Origin: Bugula neritina
Lineage: Eukaryota > Bryozoa > Gymnolaemata > Cheilostomatida > Bugulidae
Assembly: GCA_964035545.1 (NCBI GenBank)
Contig: OZ037766.1
Location: 18,379,581 to 18,443,580 of the forward strand
DNA length: 64,000 nt
Direction of reading: 5' to 3'
Shown piece after piece: positions 24,177 through 40,000 of the stretch. The position numbers were made by a program, and so were the translations under genes. The notes beneath the pieces are model-generated. The model was not told the DNA's origin. It was given only the letters and a program-made list of their open reading frames with translations, and ran no database searches. Numbering within the stretch: position 1 is the first letter of the stretch; every line of letters starts with the position of its first letter.

Positions 24177-27100
24177 CAGTGTATTTCAATATGTTACAGT
24201 GTATTTCAGTATGTTGCAGTATGTTGTAGTATATTTCAGTATCTTGCAGTATATCTCAGTATGTTACAGTTTATTTCAGTATGTTCCAGTATACTTCAGC
24301 GTGTTTCAGTATATTTCAGTATGCCACAGTGCATTTTCAGATTTTTCACTATACTTCAGTGAGTTTTAGTGTCTTTCAGGATGTTGCAGTATATTTCGGT
24401 ATCTTGCAACTTATTTCAATGTGTTGCATTGTATTTCAATATGTTACAGTGTATTTCAGTATGTTGCAGTATGTTGCAGTGTACTTCAGTATGTTACAGT
24501 GTATTTCAGTAGGTTTCAGTATCTTGCAGTATATTTCAGTGGGTTACAGTATATTCCAGCATGTTCCAGTATGTTACAGTATATTTCAGTATGTTGCAGT
24601 GTATTTCAGTATGTTACAGTGTATTTCAGTAGTTTGCAACATATTTCAGTAGGTTACCATATATTTCCGTATGTTGCAGCATATTTCAATGTGTTGCAGT
24701 GTATTTCAATATGTTACAGTGTATTTCAGTATGTTGCAGTATGTTGCAGTGTATTTCTGTATGTTACAGTGTATTTCAGTATGTTGCAGTATATTTCAGT
24801 ATGTTACAGTATGTTTCAGTATGTTGCAGTATATTTCCGTGGGTTATAGTATATTTCAGTATGATACAGCGTATTTCAGTATGTTACAGTACATTTCCGT
24901 AAATTACACTAAACTTCAGTGAGTTGTAGTATATTTCAGTATCTTGCATTATATCTCAGTATGTTCCAGTATATTTCAGTATGTTACAGTATATTTCAGT
25001 ATGTCACAGTGCATTTCCAGATATTACACTATACTTCAGTGAGTTCTAGTGTCTTTCAGTATGTTGCAGTATGTTGCAGCGTATTTCAGTATGTTACAGT
25101 GTATTTCAGTAGGTTTCAGTGTCTTGCAGTATATTTCAGCATGTTGCAGTATATTTCATTATGTTGCAGTATGTTGCAGTATGTTTCAGTAGTTTGCAAC
25201 ATATTTCAGTAGGTTAGTATATATTTCGGTATGTTGCAGCATATTTCAATGTGTTGCAGCGTATTTCAATATGTTACAGTGCATTTCAGTATGTTGCAGT
25301 ATGTTGCAGTATGCTGCAGTATGTTGCAGTGTATTTCTGTATGTTACAGTGTATTTCAGTATGTTGAAGTATATTCCAGTGTGTTGCAAGATATTTCAGT
25401 GGGTTATAGTATATTTCAGTATGATACAGCGTCTTTCAGTATGTTACAGTGTATTTCAGTATGTTGCAGTATTTTGCAATATGTTTCAGTATGTTACAGT
25501 GTATTTCAGTATGTTGCAGTATAATTCAGTATGTTACAATAAATTTCAGTATGTTACAGTACATTTTCGTAAATTACACTATACTTCAGGGAGTTGTAGT
25601 ATATTTCAGTATCTTGCAGTATATCTCAGTATGTTACAGTGCATTTTCAGATTTTTCACTATACTTCAGTGAGTTTTAGTGTCTTTCAGTATGTTGCAGT
25701 ATTTTTCGGTATCTTGCAACTTATTTCAATGTGTTGCAATGTATTTCAATATGTTACAGTGTATTTCAGTATGTTGCAATATGTTGCAGTGTATTTCAGT
25801 ATGTTACAGTGTATTTCAGTAGTTTTCAGTATCTTGCAGTATATTTCAGTATGTTGCAGTATATTTCAGTGGGTTACAGTATATTCCAGTATCTTCCAGT
25901 ATGTTGCAGTATGTTGCAGTATGTTGCAGTGTATTTCTGTATGTTACAGTGTATTTCAGTATGTTGCAGTGTATTTCAGTATGTTACAGTGTATTTCAGT
26001 ATGTTGCAGTATTTTGCAATGCATTTCAGTATGTTACAGTGTATTTCAGTATGTTGCGGTATATTTCAGTATGTTACAATAAATTTCAGTATGTTACAGT
26101 ACATTTCCGTAAATTACACTATACTTCAGTGAGTTGTAGTATATTTCAGTATCTTGCATTATATCTCAGTATGTTCCAGTATATTTCAGTATGTTACAGT
26201 ATATTTCAGTATGTCACAGTGCATTTCCAGATATTACACTATACTTCAGTGAGTTTTAGTGTCTTTCAGTATGTTGCAGTATGTTGCAGCGTATTTCAGT
26301 ATGTTACAGTGTATTTCAGTAGGTTTCAGTGTCTTGCAGTATATTTCAGCATGTTGCAGTATGTTTCATTATGTTGCAGTATGTTGCAGTATGTTTCAGT
26401 AGTTTGCATAATATTTCAGTAGGTTAGTATATATTTCGGTATGTTGCAGCATATTTCAATGTGTTGCAGCGTATTTCAATATGTTACAGTGCATTTCAGT
26501 ATGTTGCACTATGTTGCAGTATGCTGCAGTATGTTGCAGTGTATTTCTGTATGTTACAGTGTATTTCAGTATGTTGCAGTATATTTCAGTATGTTACAGT
26601 ATATTTCAGTATGTTGCAGTATATTTCAGTGGGTTATAGTATATTTCAGTATGATACAGCGTCTTTCAGTATGTTACAGTGTATTTCAGTATGTTGCAGT
26701 ATTTTGCAATATGTTTCAGTATGTTACAGTGTATTTCAGTATGTTGCAGTATAATTCAGTATGTTACAATAAATTTCAGTATGTTACAGTACATTTTTGT
26801 AAATTACACTATACTTCAGTGAGTTGTAGTATATTTCAGTATCTTGCAGTATATCTCAGTATGTTACAGTATATTTCAGTATGTTACAGTATATTTCACT
26901 GTGTTACAGTAAATTTCAATATGTTACAGTGCATTTGCAGATATTGCACTATACTTCAGTGAGTTTTAGTGCCTTTCAGTATGTTACAGTGTATTTCAGT
27001 ATGTTGCAGTATTTTGCAAAATATATCAGTATGTTACAGTGTATTTCAGTATGTTGCAGTATATTTCAGTATGTTACAATAAATTTCAGCATGTTACAGT

Positions 27101-29104
27101 GCATTTGCAGATATTACACTATACTTCAGTGAGTTTTAGTGTCTTTCAGTATGTTGCAGTATATTTCGGTATTTTGCAACATATTTCAATATGTTGCAAT
27201 GTATTTCAATATGTTACAGTGTATTTCAGTATGTTGCAGTATATTTCAGGATGTTGCAGTATATTTCAGTATGTTACAGTGTTTTGCAGTATTTTGCAGT
27301 ATATTTCAGTGTGTTACAGTATATTTCATTATGTTGCAGTATGTTGCAGTATATTTCAGTAGGTTACCATATATTTCGGTATGTTGCAGGATCTTTCAAA
27401 GTGTTGCAGTGTATTTCAATATGTTACAGTGTATTTCAGTATGTTGCAGTATGTTGCATTATGCTGCAGTGTATTTCTGTATGTTACAGTGTATTTCAGT
27501 ATGTTGCAGTACATTTCAGTATGTTACAGTATATTTCAGTATGTTGCAGTATATTTCAGTGGGTTATAGCATATTTCAGTATGATACAGCGTATTTCAGT
27601 ATGTTACAGTGTACTTCAGTATGTTGCAGTATTTTGCAATATATTTCAGTATGTTACAGTGTATTTCAGTATGTTGCAGTATATTTCAGTATGTTACATT
27701 AAATTTCAGTATGTTACAGTACATTTCCGTAAGTTACACTATACTTCAGGTAGTTGTAGCATATTTCAGTATCTTGCAGTATATCTCAGAATGTTACAGC
27801 ATATTTCATTGTGTTGCAGTGTATTTCAATATGTTACAGTGCATTTCAGTATGTTGCAGTATGTTGCAGTATGCTGCAGTATGTTGCAGTGTATTTCTGT
27901 ATGTTACAGTGTATTTCAGTATGTTGCAGTATATTTCAGTATGTTACAGTATATTTCAGTATGTTGCAGTATATTTCAGTTTGATACAATAAATTTCAGT
28001 ATGTTACAGTACATTTCCGTAAATTACACTATACTTCAGTGAGTTGTAGTATATTTCAGTATCTTCAGTATATCTCAGTATGTTACAGTATATTTCAGCG
28101 TGTTTCAGTATATTTCAGTATGACACAGTGCATTTCCAGATATTACGCTATACTTCAGTGAGTTTTAGTGTCTTTCAGTATGTTGCAGTATATTTCGGTA
28201 TTTGCAACATATTTCAATATGTTGCAATGTATTTCAATATGTTACAGTGTATTTCAGTATCTTACAGTACATTTCCGTAAATTACACTACACTTCAGTGA
28301 GTTGTAGTATATTTCAGTATCTTGCAGTATGTCTCAGTATGTTACAGTATATTTCAGTATGTTACAGTATATTTCAGTGTGTTACAGTAAATGTCAGTAT
28401 GTTACAGTGCATTTGCAGATATTACACTATACTTCAGTGAGTTTTAGTGTCTTTCAGTATGTTGCAGTATATTTCAGTATGTTGCAGTATTTTGCAACAT
28501 ATTTTAGTATGTTACGGTGTATTTCAGTACGTTGCAGTATATTTCAGTATGATACAATAAATTTCAGTGTGTTACAGTACATTTTTGCAAATTACAGTAT
28601 ACTTCAGTGAGTTGTAGTATATTTCAGTATCTTGCAGTATATCTCAGTATGTTACAGTTTATTTCAGTATGTTCCAGTATATTTCAGCGTGTTTCAGTAT
28701 ATTTCAGTATGCCACAGTGCATTTTCAGATTTTTCACTATACTTCAGTGAGTTTTAGTGTCTTTCAGGATGTTGCAGTATATTTCGGTATCTTGCAACTT
28801 ATTTCAATGTGTTGCATTGTATTTCAATATGTTACAGTGTATTTCAGTATGTTGCAGTATGTTGCAGTGTACTTCAGTATGTTACAGTGTATTTCAGTAG
28901 GTTTCAGTATCTTGCAGTATATTTCAGTATGTTGCAGTATTTTTCAGTGGGTTACAGTATATTCCAGCATGTTCCAGTATGTTGCAGTATATTTCAGTAT
29001 GTTGCAGTGTATTTCAGTATGTTACAGTGTATTTCAGTAGTTTGCAACATATTTCAGTAGGTTACCATATATTTCCGTATGTTGCAGCATATTTCAATGT
29101 GTTC
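24177..29104. repeat. 4,928-bp higher-order repeat, copy 1
   Basis: Offset identity to the next copy starts after a G/C difference at 24176/29104. The length equals 493 decamers minus two bases, explained by the two slips inside (28057-28065 and 28196-28204). I found one clear substitution between copies in the landmark near 28331 (CAGTATGTCT here, CAGTATATCT at 33259). Confidence 0.9.
28196..28204. repeat. Nine-base unit (register slip type 4)
   Basis: CGGTATTTG replaces CGGTATTTTG, a loss of one T. It recurs only at 33124-33132, in the second 4,928-bp copy. It arose in the progenitor of that pair and not in the other copies of this landmark (for example 23387, 38162 and 47520). Confidence 0.85.
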
Positions 29105-32100
29105 CAGTGTATTTCAATATGTTACAGTGTATTTCAGTATGTTGCAGTATGTTGTAGTATATTTCAGTATCTTGCAGTATATCTCAGTATGTTACAGTTT
29201 ATTTCAGTATGTTCCAGTATACTTCAGCGTGTTTCAGTATATTTCAGTATGCCACAGTGCATTTTCAGATTTTTCACTATACTTCAGTGAGTTTTAGTGT
29301 CTTTCAGGATGTTGCAGTATATTTCGGTATCTTGCAACTTATTTCAATGTGTTGCATTGTATTTCAATATGTTACAGTGTATTTCAGTATGTTGCAGTAT
29401 GTTGCAGTGTACTTCAGTATGTTACAGTGTATTTCAGTAGGTTTCAGTATCTTGCAGTATATTTCAGTGGGTTACAGTATATTCCAGCATGTTCCAGTAT
29501 GTTACAGTATATTTCAGTATGTTGCAGTGTATTTCAGTATGTTACAGTGTATTTCAGTAGTTTGCAACATATTTCAGTAGGTTACCATATATTTCCGTAT
29601 GTTGCAGCATATTTCAATGTGTTGCAGTGTATTTCAATATGTTACAGTGTATTTCAGTATGTTGCAGTATGTTGCAGTGTATTTCTGTATGTTACAGTGT
29701 ATTTCAGTATGTTGCAGTATATTTCAGTATGTTACAGTATGTTTCAGTATGTTGCAGTATATTTCCGTGGGTTATAGTATATTTCAGTATGATACAGCGT
29801 ATTTCAGTATGTTACAGTACATTTCCGTAAATTACACTAAACTTCAGTGAGTTGTAGTATATTTCAGTATCTTGCATTATATCTCAGTATGTTCCAGTAT
29901 ATTTCAGTATGTTACAGTATATTTCAGTATGTCACAGTGCATTTCCAGATATTACACTATACTTCAGTGAGTTCTAGTGTCTTTCAGTATGTTGCAGTAT
30001 GTTGCAGCGTATTTCAGTATGTTACAGTGTATTTCAGTAGGTTTCAGTGTCTTGCAGTATATTTCAGCATGTTGCAGTATATTTCATTATGTTGCAGTAT
30101 GTTGCAGTATGTTTCAGTAGTTTGCAACATATTTCAGTAGGTTAGTATATATTTCGGTATGTTGCAGCATATTTCAATGTGTTGCAGCGTATTTCAATAT
30201 GTTACAGTGCATTTCAGTATGTTGCAGTATGTTGCAGTATGCTGCAGTATGTTGCAGTGTATTTCTGTATGTTACAGTGTATTTCAGTATGTTGAAGTAT
30301 ATTCCAGTGTGTTGCAAGATATTTCAGTGGGTTATAGTATATTTCAGTATGATACAGCGTCTTTCAGTATGTTACAGTGTATTTCAGTATGTTGCAGTAT
30401 TTTGCAATATGTTTCAGTATGTTACAGTGTATTTCAGTATGTTGCAGTATAATTCAGTATGTTACAATAAATTTCAGTATGTTACAGTACATTTTCGTAA
30501 ATTACACTATACTTCAGGGAGTTGTAGTATATTTCAGTATCTTGCAGTATATCTCAGTATGTTACAGTGCATTTTCAGATTTTTCACTATACTTCAGTGA
30601 GTTTTAGTGTCTTTCAGTATGTTGCAGTATTTTTCGGTATCTTGCAACTTATTTCAATGTGTTGCAATGTATTTCAATATGTTACAGTGTATTTCAGTAT
30701 GTTGCAATATGTTGCAGTGTATTTCAGTATGTTACAGTGTATTTCAGTAGTTTTCAGTATCTTGCAGTATATTTCAGTATGTTGCAGTATATTTCAGTGG
30801 GTTACAGTATATTCCAGTATCTTCCAGTATGTTGCAGTATGTTGCAGTATGTTGCAGTGTATTTCTGTATGTTACAGTGTATTTCAGTATGTTGCAGTGT
30901 ATTTCAGTATGTTACAGTGTATTTCAGTATGTTGCAGTATTTTGCAATGCATTTCAGTATGTTACAGTGTATTTCAGTATGTTGCGGTATATTTCAGTAT
31001 GTTACAATAAATTTCAGTATGTTACAGTACATTTCCGTAAATTACACTATACTTCAGTGAGTTGTAGTATATTTCAGTATCTTGCATTATATCTCAGTAT
31101 GTTCCAGTATATTTCAGTATGTTACAGTATATTTCAGTATGTCACAGTGCATTTCCAGATATTACACTATACTTCAGTGAGTTTTAGTGTCTTTCAGTAT
31201 GTTGCAGTATGTTGCAGCGTATTTCAGTATGTTACAGTGTATTTCAGTAGGTTTCAGTGTCTTGCAGTATATTTCAGCATGTTGCAGTATGTTTCATTAT
31301 GTTGCAGTATGTTGCAGTATGTTTCAGTAGTTTGCATAATATTTCAGTAGGTTAGTATATATTTCGGTATGTTGCAGCATATTTCAATGTGTTGCAGCGT
31401 ATTTCAATATGTTACAGTGCATTTCAGTATGTTGCACTATGTTGCAGTATGCTGCAGTATGTTGCAGTGTATTTCTGTATGTTACAGTGTATTTCAGTAT
31501 GTTGCAGTATATTTCAGTATGTTACAGTATATTTCAGTATGTTGCAGTATATTTCAGTGGGTTATAGTATATTTCAGTATGATACAGCGTCTTTCAGTAT
31601 GTTACAGTGTATTTCAGTATGTTGCAGTATTTTGCAATATGTTTCAGTATGTTACAGTGTATTTCAGTATGTTGCAGTATAATTCAGTATGTTACAATAA
31701 ATTTCAGTATGTTACAGTACATTTTTGTAAATTACACTATACTTCAGTGAGTTGTAGTATATTTCAGTATCTTGCAGTATATCTCAGTATGTTACAGTAT
31801 ATTTCAGTATGTTACAGTATATTTCACTGTGTTACAGTAAATTTCAATATGTTACAGTGCATTTGCAGATATTGCACTATACTTCAGTGAGTTTTAGTGC
31901 CTTTCAGTATGTTACAGTGTATTTCAGTATGTTGCAGTATTTTGCAAAATATATCAGTATGTTACAGTGTATTTCAGTATGTTGCAGTATATTTCAGTAT
32001 GTTACAATAAATTTCAGCATGTTACAGTGCATTTGCAGATATTACACTATACTTCAGTGAGTTTTAGTGTCTTTCAGTATGTTGCAGTATATTTCGGTAT

Positions 32101-34032
32101 TTTGCAACATATTTCAATATGTTGCAATGTATTTCAATATGTTACAGTGTATTTCAGTATGTTGCAGTATATTTCAGGATGTTGCAGTATATTTCAGTAT
32201 GTTACAGTGTTTTGCAGTATTTTGCAGTATATTTCAGTGTGTTACAGTATATTTCATTATGTTGCAGTATGTTGCAGTATATTTCAGTAGGTTACCATAT
32301 ATTTCGGTATGTTGCAGGATCTTTCAAAGTGTTGCAGTGTATTTCAATATGTTACAGTGTATTTCAGTATGTTGCAGTATGTTGCATTATGCTGCAGTGT
32401 ATTTCTGTATGTTACAGTGTATTTCAGTATGTTGCAGTACATTTCAGTATGTTACAGTATATTTCAGTATGTTGCAGTATATTTCAGTGGGTTATAGCAT
32501 ATTTCAGTATGATACAGCGTATTTCAGTATGTTACAGTGTACTTCAGTATGTTGCAGTATTTTGCAATATATTTCAGTATGTTACAGTGTATTTCAGTAT
32601 GTTGCAGTATATTTCAGTATGTTACATTAAATTTCAGTATGTTACAGTACATTTCCGTAAGTTACACTATACTTCAGGTAGTTGTAGCATATTTCAGTAT
32701 CTTGCAGTATATCTCAGAATGTTACAGCATATTTCATTGTGTTGCAGTGTATTTCAATATGTTACAGTGCATTTCAGTATGTTGCAGTATGTTGCAGTAT
32801 GCTGCAGTATGTTGCAGTGTATTTCTGTATGTTACAGTGTATTTCAGTATGTTGCAGTATATTTCAGTATGTTACAGTATATTTCAGTATGTTGCAGTAT
32901 ATTTCAGTTTGATACAATAAATTTCAGTATGTTACAGTACATTTCCGTAAATTACACTATACTTCAGTGAGTTGTAGTATATTTCAGTATCTTCAGTATA
33001 TCTCAGTATGTTACAGTATATTTCAGCGTGTTTCAGTATATTTCAGTATGACACAGTGCATTTCCAGATATTACGCTATACTTCAGTGAGTTTTAGTGTC
33101 TTTCAGTATGTTGCAGTATATTTCGGTATTTGCAACATATTTCAATATGTTGCAATGTATTTCAATATGTTACAGTGTATTTCAGTATCTTACAGTACAT
33201 TTCCGTAAATTACACTACACTTCAGTGAGTTGTAGTATATTTCAGTATCTTGCAGTATATCTCAGTATGTTACAGTATATTTCAGTATGTTACAGTATAT
33301 TTCAGTGTGTTACAGTAAATGTCAGTATGTTACAGTGCATTTGCAGATATTACACTATACTTCAGTGAGTTTTAGTGTCTTTCAGTATGTTGCAGTATAT
33401 TTCAGTATGTTGCAGTATTTTGCAACATATTTTAGTATGTTACGGTGTATTTCAGTACGTTGCAGTATATTTCAGTATGATACAATAAATTTCAGTGTGT
33501 TACAGTACATTTTTGCAAATTACAGTATACTTCAGTGAGTTGTAGTATATTTCAGTATCTTGCAGTATATCTCAGTATGTTACAGTTTATTTCAGTATGT
33601 TCCAGTATATTTCAGCGTGTTTCAGTATATTTCAGTATGCCACAGTGCATTTTCAGATTTTTCACTATACTTCAGTGAGTTTTAGTGTCTTTCAGGATGT
33701 TGCAGTATATTTCGGTATCTTGCAACTTATTTCAATGTGTTGCATTGTATTTCAATATGTTACAGTGTATTTCAGTATGTTGCAGTATGTTGCAGTGTAC
33801 TTCAGTATGTTACAGTGTATTTCAGTAGGTTTCAGTATCTTGCAGTATATTTCAGTATGTTGCAGTATTTTTCAGTGGGTTACAGTATATTCCAGCATGT
33901 TCCAGTATGTTGCAGTATATTTCAGTATGTTGCAGTGTATTTCAGTATGTTACAGTGTATTTCAGTAGTTTGCAACATATTTCAGTAGGTTACCATATAT
34001 TTCCGTATGTTGCAGCATATTTCAATGTGTTC
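29105..34032. repeat. 4,928-bp higher-order repeat, copy 2
   Basis: This is the tandem partner of 24177-29104. Offset identity continues to 34058, where G replaces the A at 29131. It ends inside a block that matches the 2,810-bp family, so after this point the array switches back to sequence like 16595 onward. Confidence 0.9.
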
Positions 34033-37000
34033 CAGTGTATTTCAATATGTTACAGTGTGTTTCAGTATGTTGCAGTATGTTGCAGTGTATTTCTGTATGT
34101 TACAGTGTATTTCAGTATGTTGCAGTATATTTCAGTATGTTACAGTATGTTTCAGTATGTTGCAGTATATTTCCGTGGGTTATAGTATATTTCAGTATGA
34201 TACAGCGTATTTCAGTATGTTACAGTGTATTTCAGTATGTTGCAGTATTTTGCAATGCATTTCAGTATATTACAGTGTATTTCAGTATGTTGCAGTATAT
34301 TTCAGTATGTTACAATAAGTTTCAGTATGTTACAGTACTTTTCTGTAAATTACACTATACTTCAGTGAGTTGTAGTATATTTCAGTATCTTGCAGTATAT
34401 CTCAGTATGTTACAGTATATTTCAGTATGTTACAGTATATTTCAGTGTGTTACAGTATGTTGCAGTATATTTCAGCAGTTTCCAACATATTTCAGTAGGT
34501 TACCATATATTTCGGTATGTTGCAGCACATTTCAATGTGTTGCAGAGTATTTCAATACGTTACAGTGTATTTCAGTATGTTGAAGTATATTCCAGTGTGT
34601 TGCAAAATATTTCAGTGGGTTATAGTATATTTCAGTATGATACAGCGTCTTTCAGTATGTTACAGTGTATTTCAGTATGTTGCAGTATTTTGCAATATGT
34701 TTCAGTATGTTACAGTGTATTTCAGTATGTTGCAGTATAATTCAGTATGGTACAATAAATTTCAGTATGTTACAGTACATTTTCGTAAATTACACTATAC
34801 TTCAGGGAGTTGTAGTATATTTCAGTATCTTGCAGTATATCTCAGTATGTTACAGTGCATTTTCAGATTTTTCACTATACTTCAGTGAGTTTTAGTGTCT
34901 TTCAGTATGTTGCAGTATTTTTCGGTATCTTGCAACTTATTTCAATGTGTTGCAATGTATTTCAATATGTTACAGTGTATTTCAGTATGTTGCAATATGT
35001 TGCAGTGTATTTCAGTATGTTACAGTGTATTTCAGTAGTTTTCAGTATCTTGCAGTATATTTCAGTATGTTGCAGTATATTTCAGTGGGTTACAGTATAT
35101 TCCAGTATCTTCCAGTATGTTGCAGTATGTTGCAGTATGTTGCAGTGTATTTCTGTATGTTACAGTGTATTTCAGTATGTTGCAGTGTATTTCAGTATGT
35201 TACAGTGTATTTCAGTATGTTGCAGTATTTTGCAATGCATTTCAGTATGTTACAGTGTATTTCAGTATGTTGCGGTATATTTCAGTATGTTACAATAAAT
35301 TTCAGTATGTTACAGTACATTTCCGTAAATTACACTATACTTCAGTGAGTTGTAGTATATTTCAGTATCTTGCATTATATCTCAGTATGTTCCAGTATAT
35401 TTCAGTATGTTACAGTATATTTCAGTATGTCACAGTGCATTTTCAGATATTACACTATACTTCAGTGAGTTTTAGTGTCTTTCAGTATGTTGCAGTATGT
35501 TGCAGCGTATATCAGTATGTTACAGTGTATTTCAGTAGGTTTCAGTGTCTTGCAGTATATTTCAGCATGTTGCCGTATGTTTCATTATGTTGCAGTATGT
35601 TGCAGTATGTTTCAGTAGTTTGCATAATATTTCAGTAGGTTAGTATATATTTCGGTATGTTGCAGCATATTTCAATGTGTTGCAGCGTATTTCAATATGT
35701 TACAGTGCATTTCAGTATGTTGCAGTATGTTGCAGTATGCTGCAGTATGTTGCATTGTATTTCTGTATGTTACAGTGTATTTCAGTATGTTGCAGTATAT
35801 TTCAGTATGTTACAGTATATTTCAGTATGTTGCAGTATATTTCAGTGGGTTATAGTATATTTCAGTATGATACAGCGTCTTTCAGTATGTTACAGTGTAT
35901 TTCAGTATGTTGCAGTATTTTGCAATATGTTTCAGTATGTTACAGTGTATTTCAGTATGTTGCAGTATAATTCAGTATGTTACAATAAATTTCAGTATGT
36001 TACAGTACATTTTTGTAAATTACACTATACTTCAGTGAGTTGTAGTATATTTCAGTATCTTGCAGTATATCTCAGTATGTTACAGTATATTTCAGTATGT
36101 TACAGTATATTTCACTGTGTTACAGTAAATTTCAATATGTTACAGTGCATTTGCAGATATTGCACTATACTTCAGTGAGTTTTAGTGCCTTTCAGTATGT
36201 TACAGTGTATTTCAGTATGTTGCAGTATTTTGCAGAATATATCAGTATGTTACAGTGTATTTCAGTATGTTGCAGTATATTTCAGTATGTTACAATAAAT
36301 TTCAGCATGTTACAGTGCATTTGCAGATATTACACTATACTTCAGTGAGTTTTAGTGTCTTTCAGTATGTTGCAGTATATTTCGGTATTTTGCAACATAT
36401 TTCAATATGTTGCAATGTATTTCAATATGTTACAGTGTATTTCAGTATGTTGCAGTATATTTCAGGATGTTGCAGTATATTTCAGTATGTTACAGTGTTT
36501 TGCAGTATTTTGCAGTATATTTCAGTGTGTTACAGTATATTTCATTATGTTGCAGTATGTTGCAGTATATTTCAGTAGGTTACCATATATTTCGGTATGT
36601 TGCAGGATCTTTCAAAGTGTTGCAGTGTATTTCAATATGTTACAGTGTATTTCAGTATGTTGCAGTATGTTGCATTATGCTGCGGTGTATTTCTGTATGT
36701 TACAGTGTATTTCAGTATGTTGCAGTACATTTCAGTATGTTACAGTATATTTCAGTATGTTGCAGTATATTTCAGTGGGTTATAGCATATTTCAGTATGA
36801 TACAGCGTATTTCAGTATGTTACAGTGTACTTCAGTATGTTGCAGTATTTTGCAATATATTTCAGTATGTTACAGTGTATTTCAGTATGTTGCAGTATAT
36901 TTCAGTATGTTACATTAAATTTCAGTATGTTACAGTACATTTCCGTAAGTTACACTATACTTCAGGTAGTTGTAGCATATTTCAGTATCTTGCAGTATAT

Positions 37001-40000
37001 CTCAGAATGTTACAGCATATTTCATTGTGTTGCAGTGTATTTCAATATGTTACAGTGTATTTCAGTATGTTGCAGTATGTTGCAGTATGCTGCAGTATGT
37101 TGCAGTGTATTTCTGTATGTTACAGTGTATTTCAGTATGTTGCAGTATATTTCAGTATGTTACAGTATATTTCAGTATGTTGCAGTATATTTCAGTGGGT
37201 TATAGTACATTTCCGTATGATACAGCGTCTTTCAGTATGTTACAGTGTATTTCAGTATGTTGCAGTATTTTGCAATATGTTGCAGTATGTTCCAGTGTAT
37301 TTCAGTATGTTGCAGTATAATTCTGTATGTTACAATAAATTTCAGTATGTTACAGCACATTTTCGTAAATGACATTATACTTCAGTGAGTTGTAGTATAT
37401 TTCAGTATCTTGCAGTATATCTCAGTATGTTACAGTATATTTCAGTATGTTACAGTATATTTCAGTGTGTAACAGTAAATTTCAATATGTTACAGTGCTT
37501 TTGCAGATATTACACTATACTTCACTGAGTTTTAGTGCCTTTCAGTATGTTACAGTGTATTTTGGTATGTTGCAGTATTTTGCAATATATATCAGTATGT
37601 TACAGTGTATTTCAGTATGTTGCAGTATATTTCAGTATGTTACATTAAATTTCAGTATTTTACAGTATATTTCCGTAAATTACACTATACTTCAGTGAGT
37701 TGTAGTATATTTCAGTATCTTGCAGTATATCTCAGTATGTTACAGTATATTTCAGTATGTTACAGTATGTTTCAGTTTGTTACAGTAAATTTCAGTATGT
37801 TACAGTGCATTTGCAGATATTACACTATACTTCAGTGAGTTTTAGTGTCTTTCATTATGTTGCAGTATATTTCAGTATGTTGCAGTATTTTGCAATACAT
37901 TTTATTATGTTACAGTGTATTTCAGTATGTTGCAGTATATTTCAGTTTGATACAATAAATTTCAGTATGTTACAGTACATTTCCGTAAATTACACTATAC
38001 TTCAGTGAGTTGTAGTATATTTCAGTATCTTCAGTATATCTCAGTATGTTACAGTATATTTCAGCGTGTTTCAGTATATTTCAGTATGACACAGTGCATT
38101 TCCAGATATTACGCTATACTTCAGTGAGTTTTAGTGTCTTTCAGTATGTTGCAGTATATTTCGGTATTTTGCAACATATTTCAATATGTTGCAATGTATT
38201 TCAATATGTTACAGTGTATTTCAGTATCTTACAGTACATTTCCGTAAATTACACTACACTTCAGTGAGTTGTAGTATATTTCAGTATCTTGCAGTATATC
38301 TCAGTATGTTACAGTATATTTCAGTATGTTACAGTATATTTCAGTGTGTTACAGTAAATTTCAGTATGTTACAGTGCATTTGCAGATATTACACTATACT
38401 TTAGTGAGTTTTAGTGTCTTTCAGTATCTTGCAGTATATTTCAGTATGTTGCAATAATTTGCAATATATTTTCGTATGTTACAGTGTATTTCAGTACCTT
38501 GCAGTATATTTCAGTATGATACAATAAATTTCAGTGTGTTACAGTACATTTCTGCAAATTACACTATACTTCAGTGAGTTGTAGTATATTTCAGTATCTT
38601 ACAGTATATCTCAGTATGTTACAGTTGATTTCCGTATGTTCCAGTATATTTCAGCGTGTTTCAGTATATTTCAGGATGCCACAGTGCATTTTCAGATTTT
38701 TCACTATACTTCAGTGAGTTTTAGTGTCTTTCAGTATGTTGCAGTATATTTCGGTATCTTGCAACTTATTTCAATGTGTTGCAATGTAATTCAATATGTT
38801 ACAGTGTATTTCAGTATGTTACAGTGTATTTCAGCATGTTGCAGTATATTTCATTATGTTGCAGTATGTTGCAGTATGTTTCAGTAGTTTGCAACATATT
38901 TCAGTAGGTTAGTATATATTTCGGTATGTTGCAGCATATTTCAATGTGTTGCAGTGTATTTCAATATGTTACAGTGTATTTCAGTATGTTGCAGTATGTT
39001 GTAGTATATTTCAGTATCTTGCAGTATATCTCAGTATGTTACAGTTTATTTCAGAATGTTCCAGTATATTTCAGCGTGTTTCAGTATATTTCAGTATGCC
39101 ACAGTGCATTTTCAGATTTTTCACTATACTTCAGTGAGTTTTAGTGTCTTTCAGGATGTTGCAGTATATTTCGGTATCTTGCAACTTATTTCAATGTGTT
39201 GCATTGTATTTCAATATGTTACAGTGTATTTCAGTATGTTGCAGTATGTTGCAGTGTACTTCAGTATGTTACAGTGTATTTCAGTAGGTTTCAGTATCTT
39301 GCAGTATATTTCAGTGGGTTACAGTATATTCCAGCATGTTCCAGTATGTTACAGTATATTTCAGTATGTTGCAGTGTATTTCAGTATGTTACAGTGTATT
39401 TCAGTAGTTTGCAACATATTTCAGTAGGTTACCATATATTTCCATATGTTGCAGCATATTTCAATGTGTTGCAGTGTATTTCAATATGTTACATTGTATT
39501 TCAGTATGTTGCAGTATGTTGCAGTGTATTTCTGTATGTTACAGTGTATTTCAGTATGTTGCAGTATATTTCAGTATGTTACAGTATGTTTCAGTATGTT
39601 GCAGTATATTTCCGTGGGTTATAGTATATTTCAGTATGATACAGCGTATTTCAGTATGTTACAGTACATTTCCGTAAATTACACTAAACTTCAGTGAGTT
39701 GTAGTATATTTCAGTATCTTGCATTATATCTCAGTATGTTCCAGTATATTTCAGTATGTTACAGTATATTTCAGTATGTCACAGTGCATTTCCAGATATT
39801 ACACTATACTTCAGTGAGTTCTAGTGTCTTTCAGTATGTTGCAGTATGTTGCAGCGTATTTCAGTATGTTACAGTGTATTTCAGTAGGTTTCAGTGTCTT
39901 GCAGTATATTTCAGCATGTTGCAGTATATTTCATTATGTTGCAGTATGTTGCAGTATGTTTCAGTAGTTTGCAACACATTTCAGTAGGTTAGTATATATT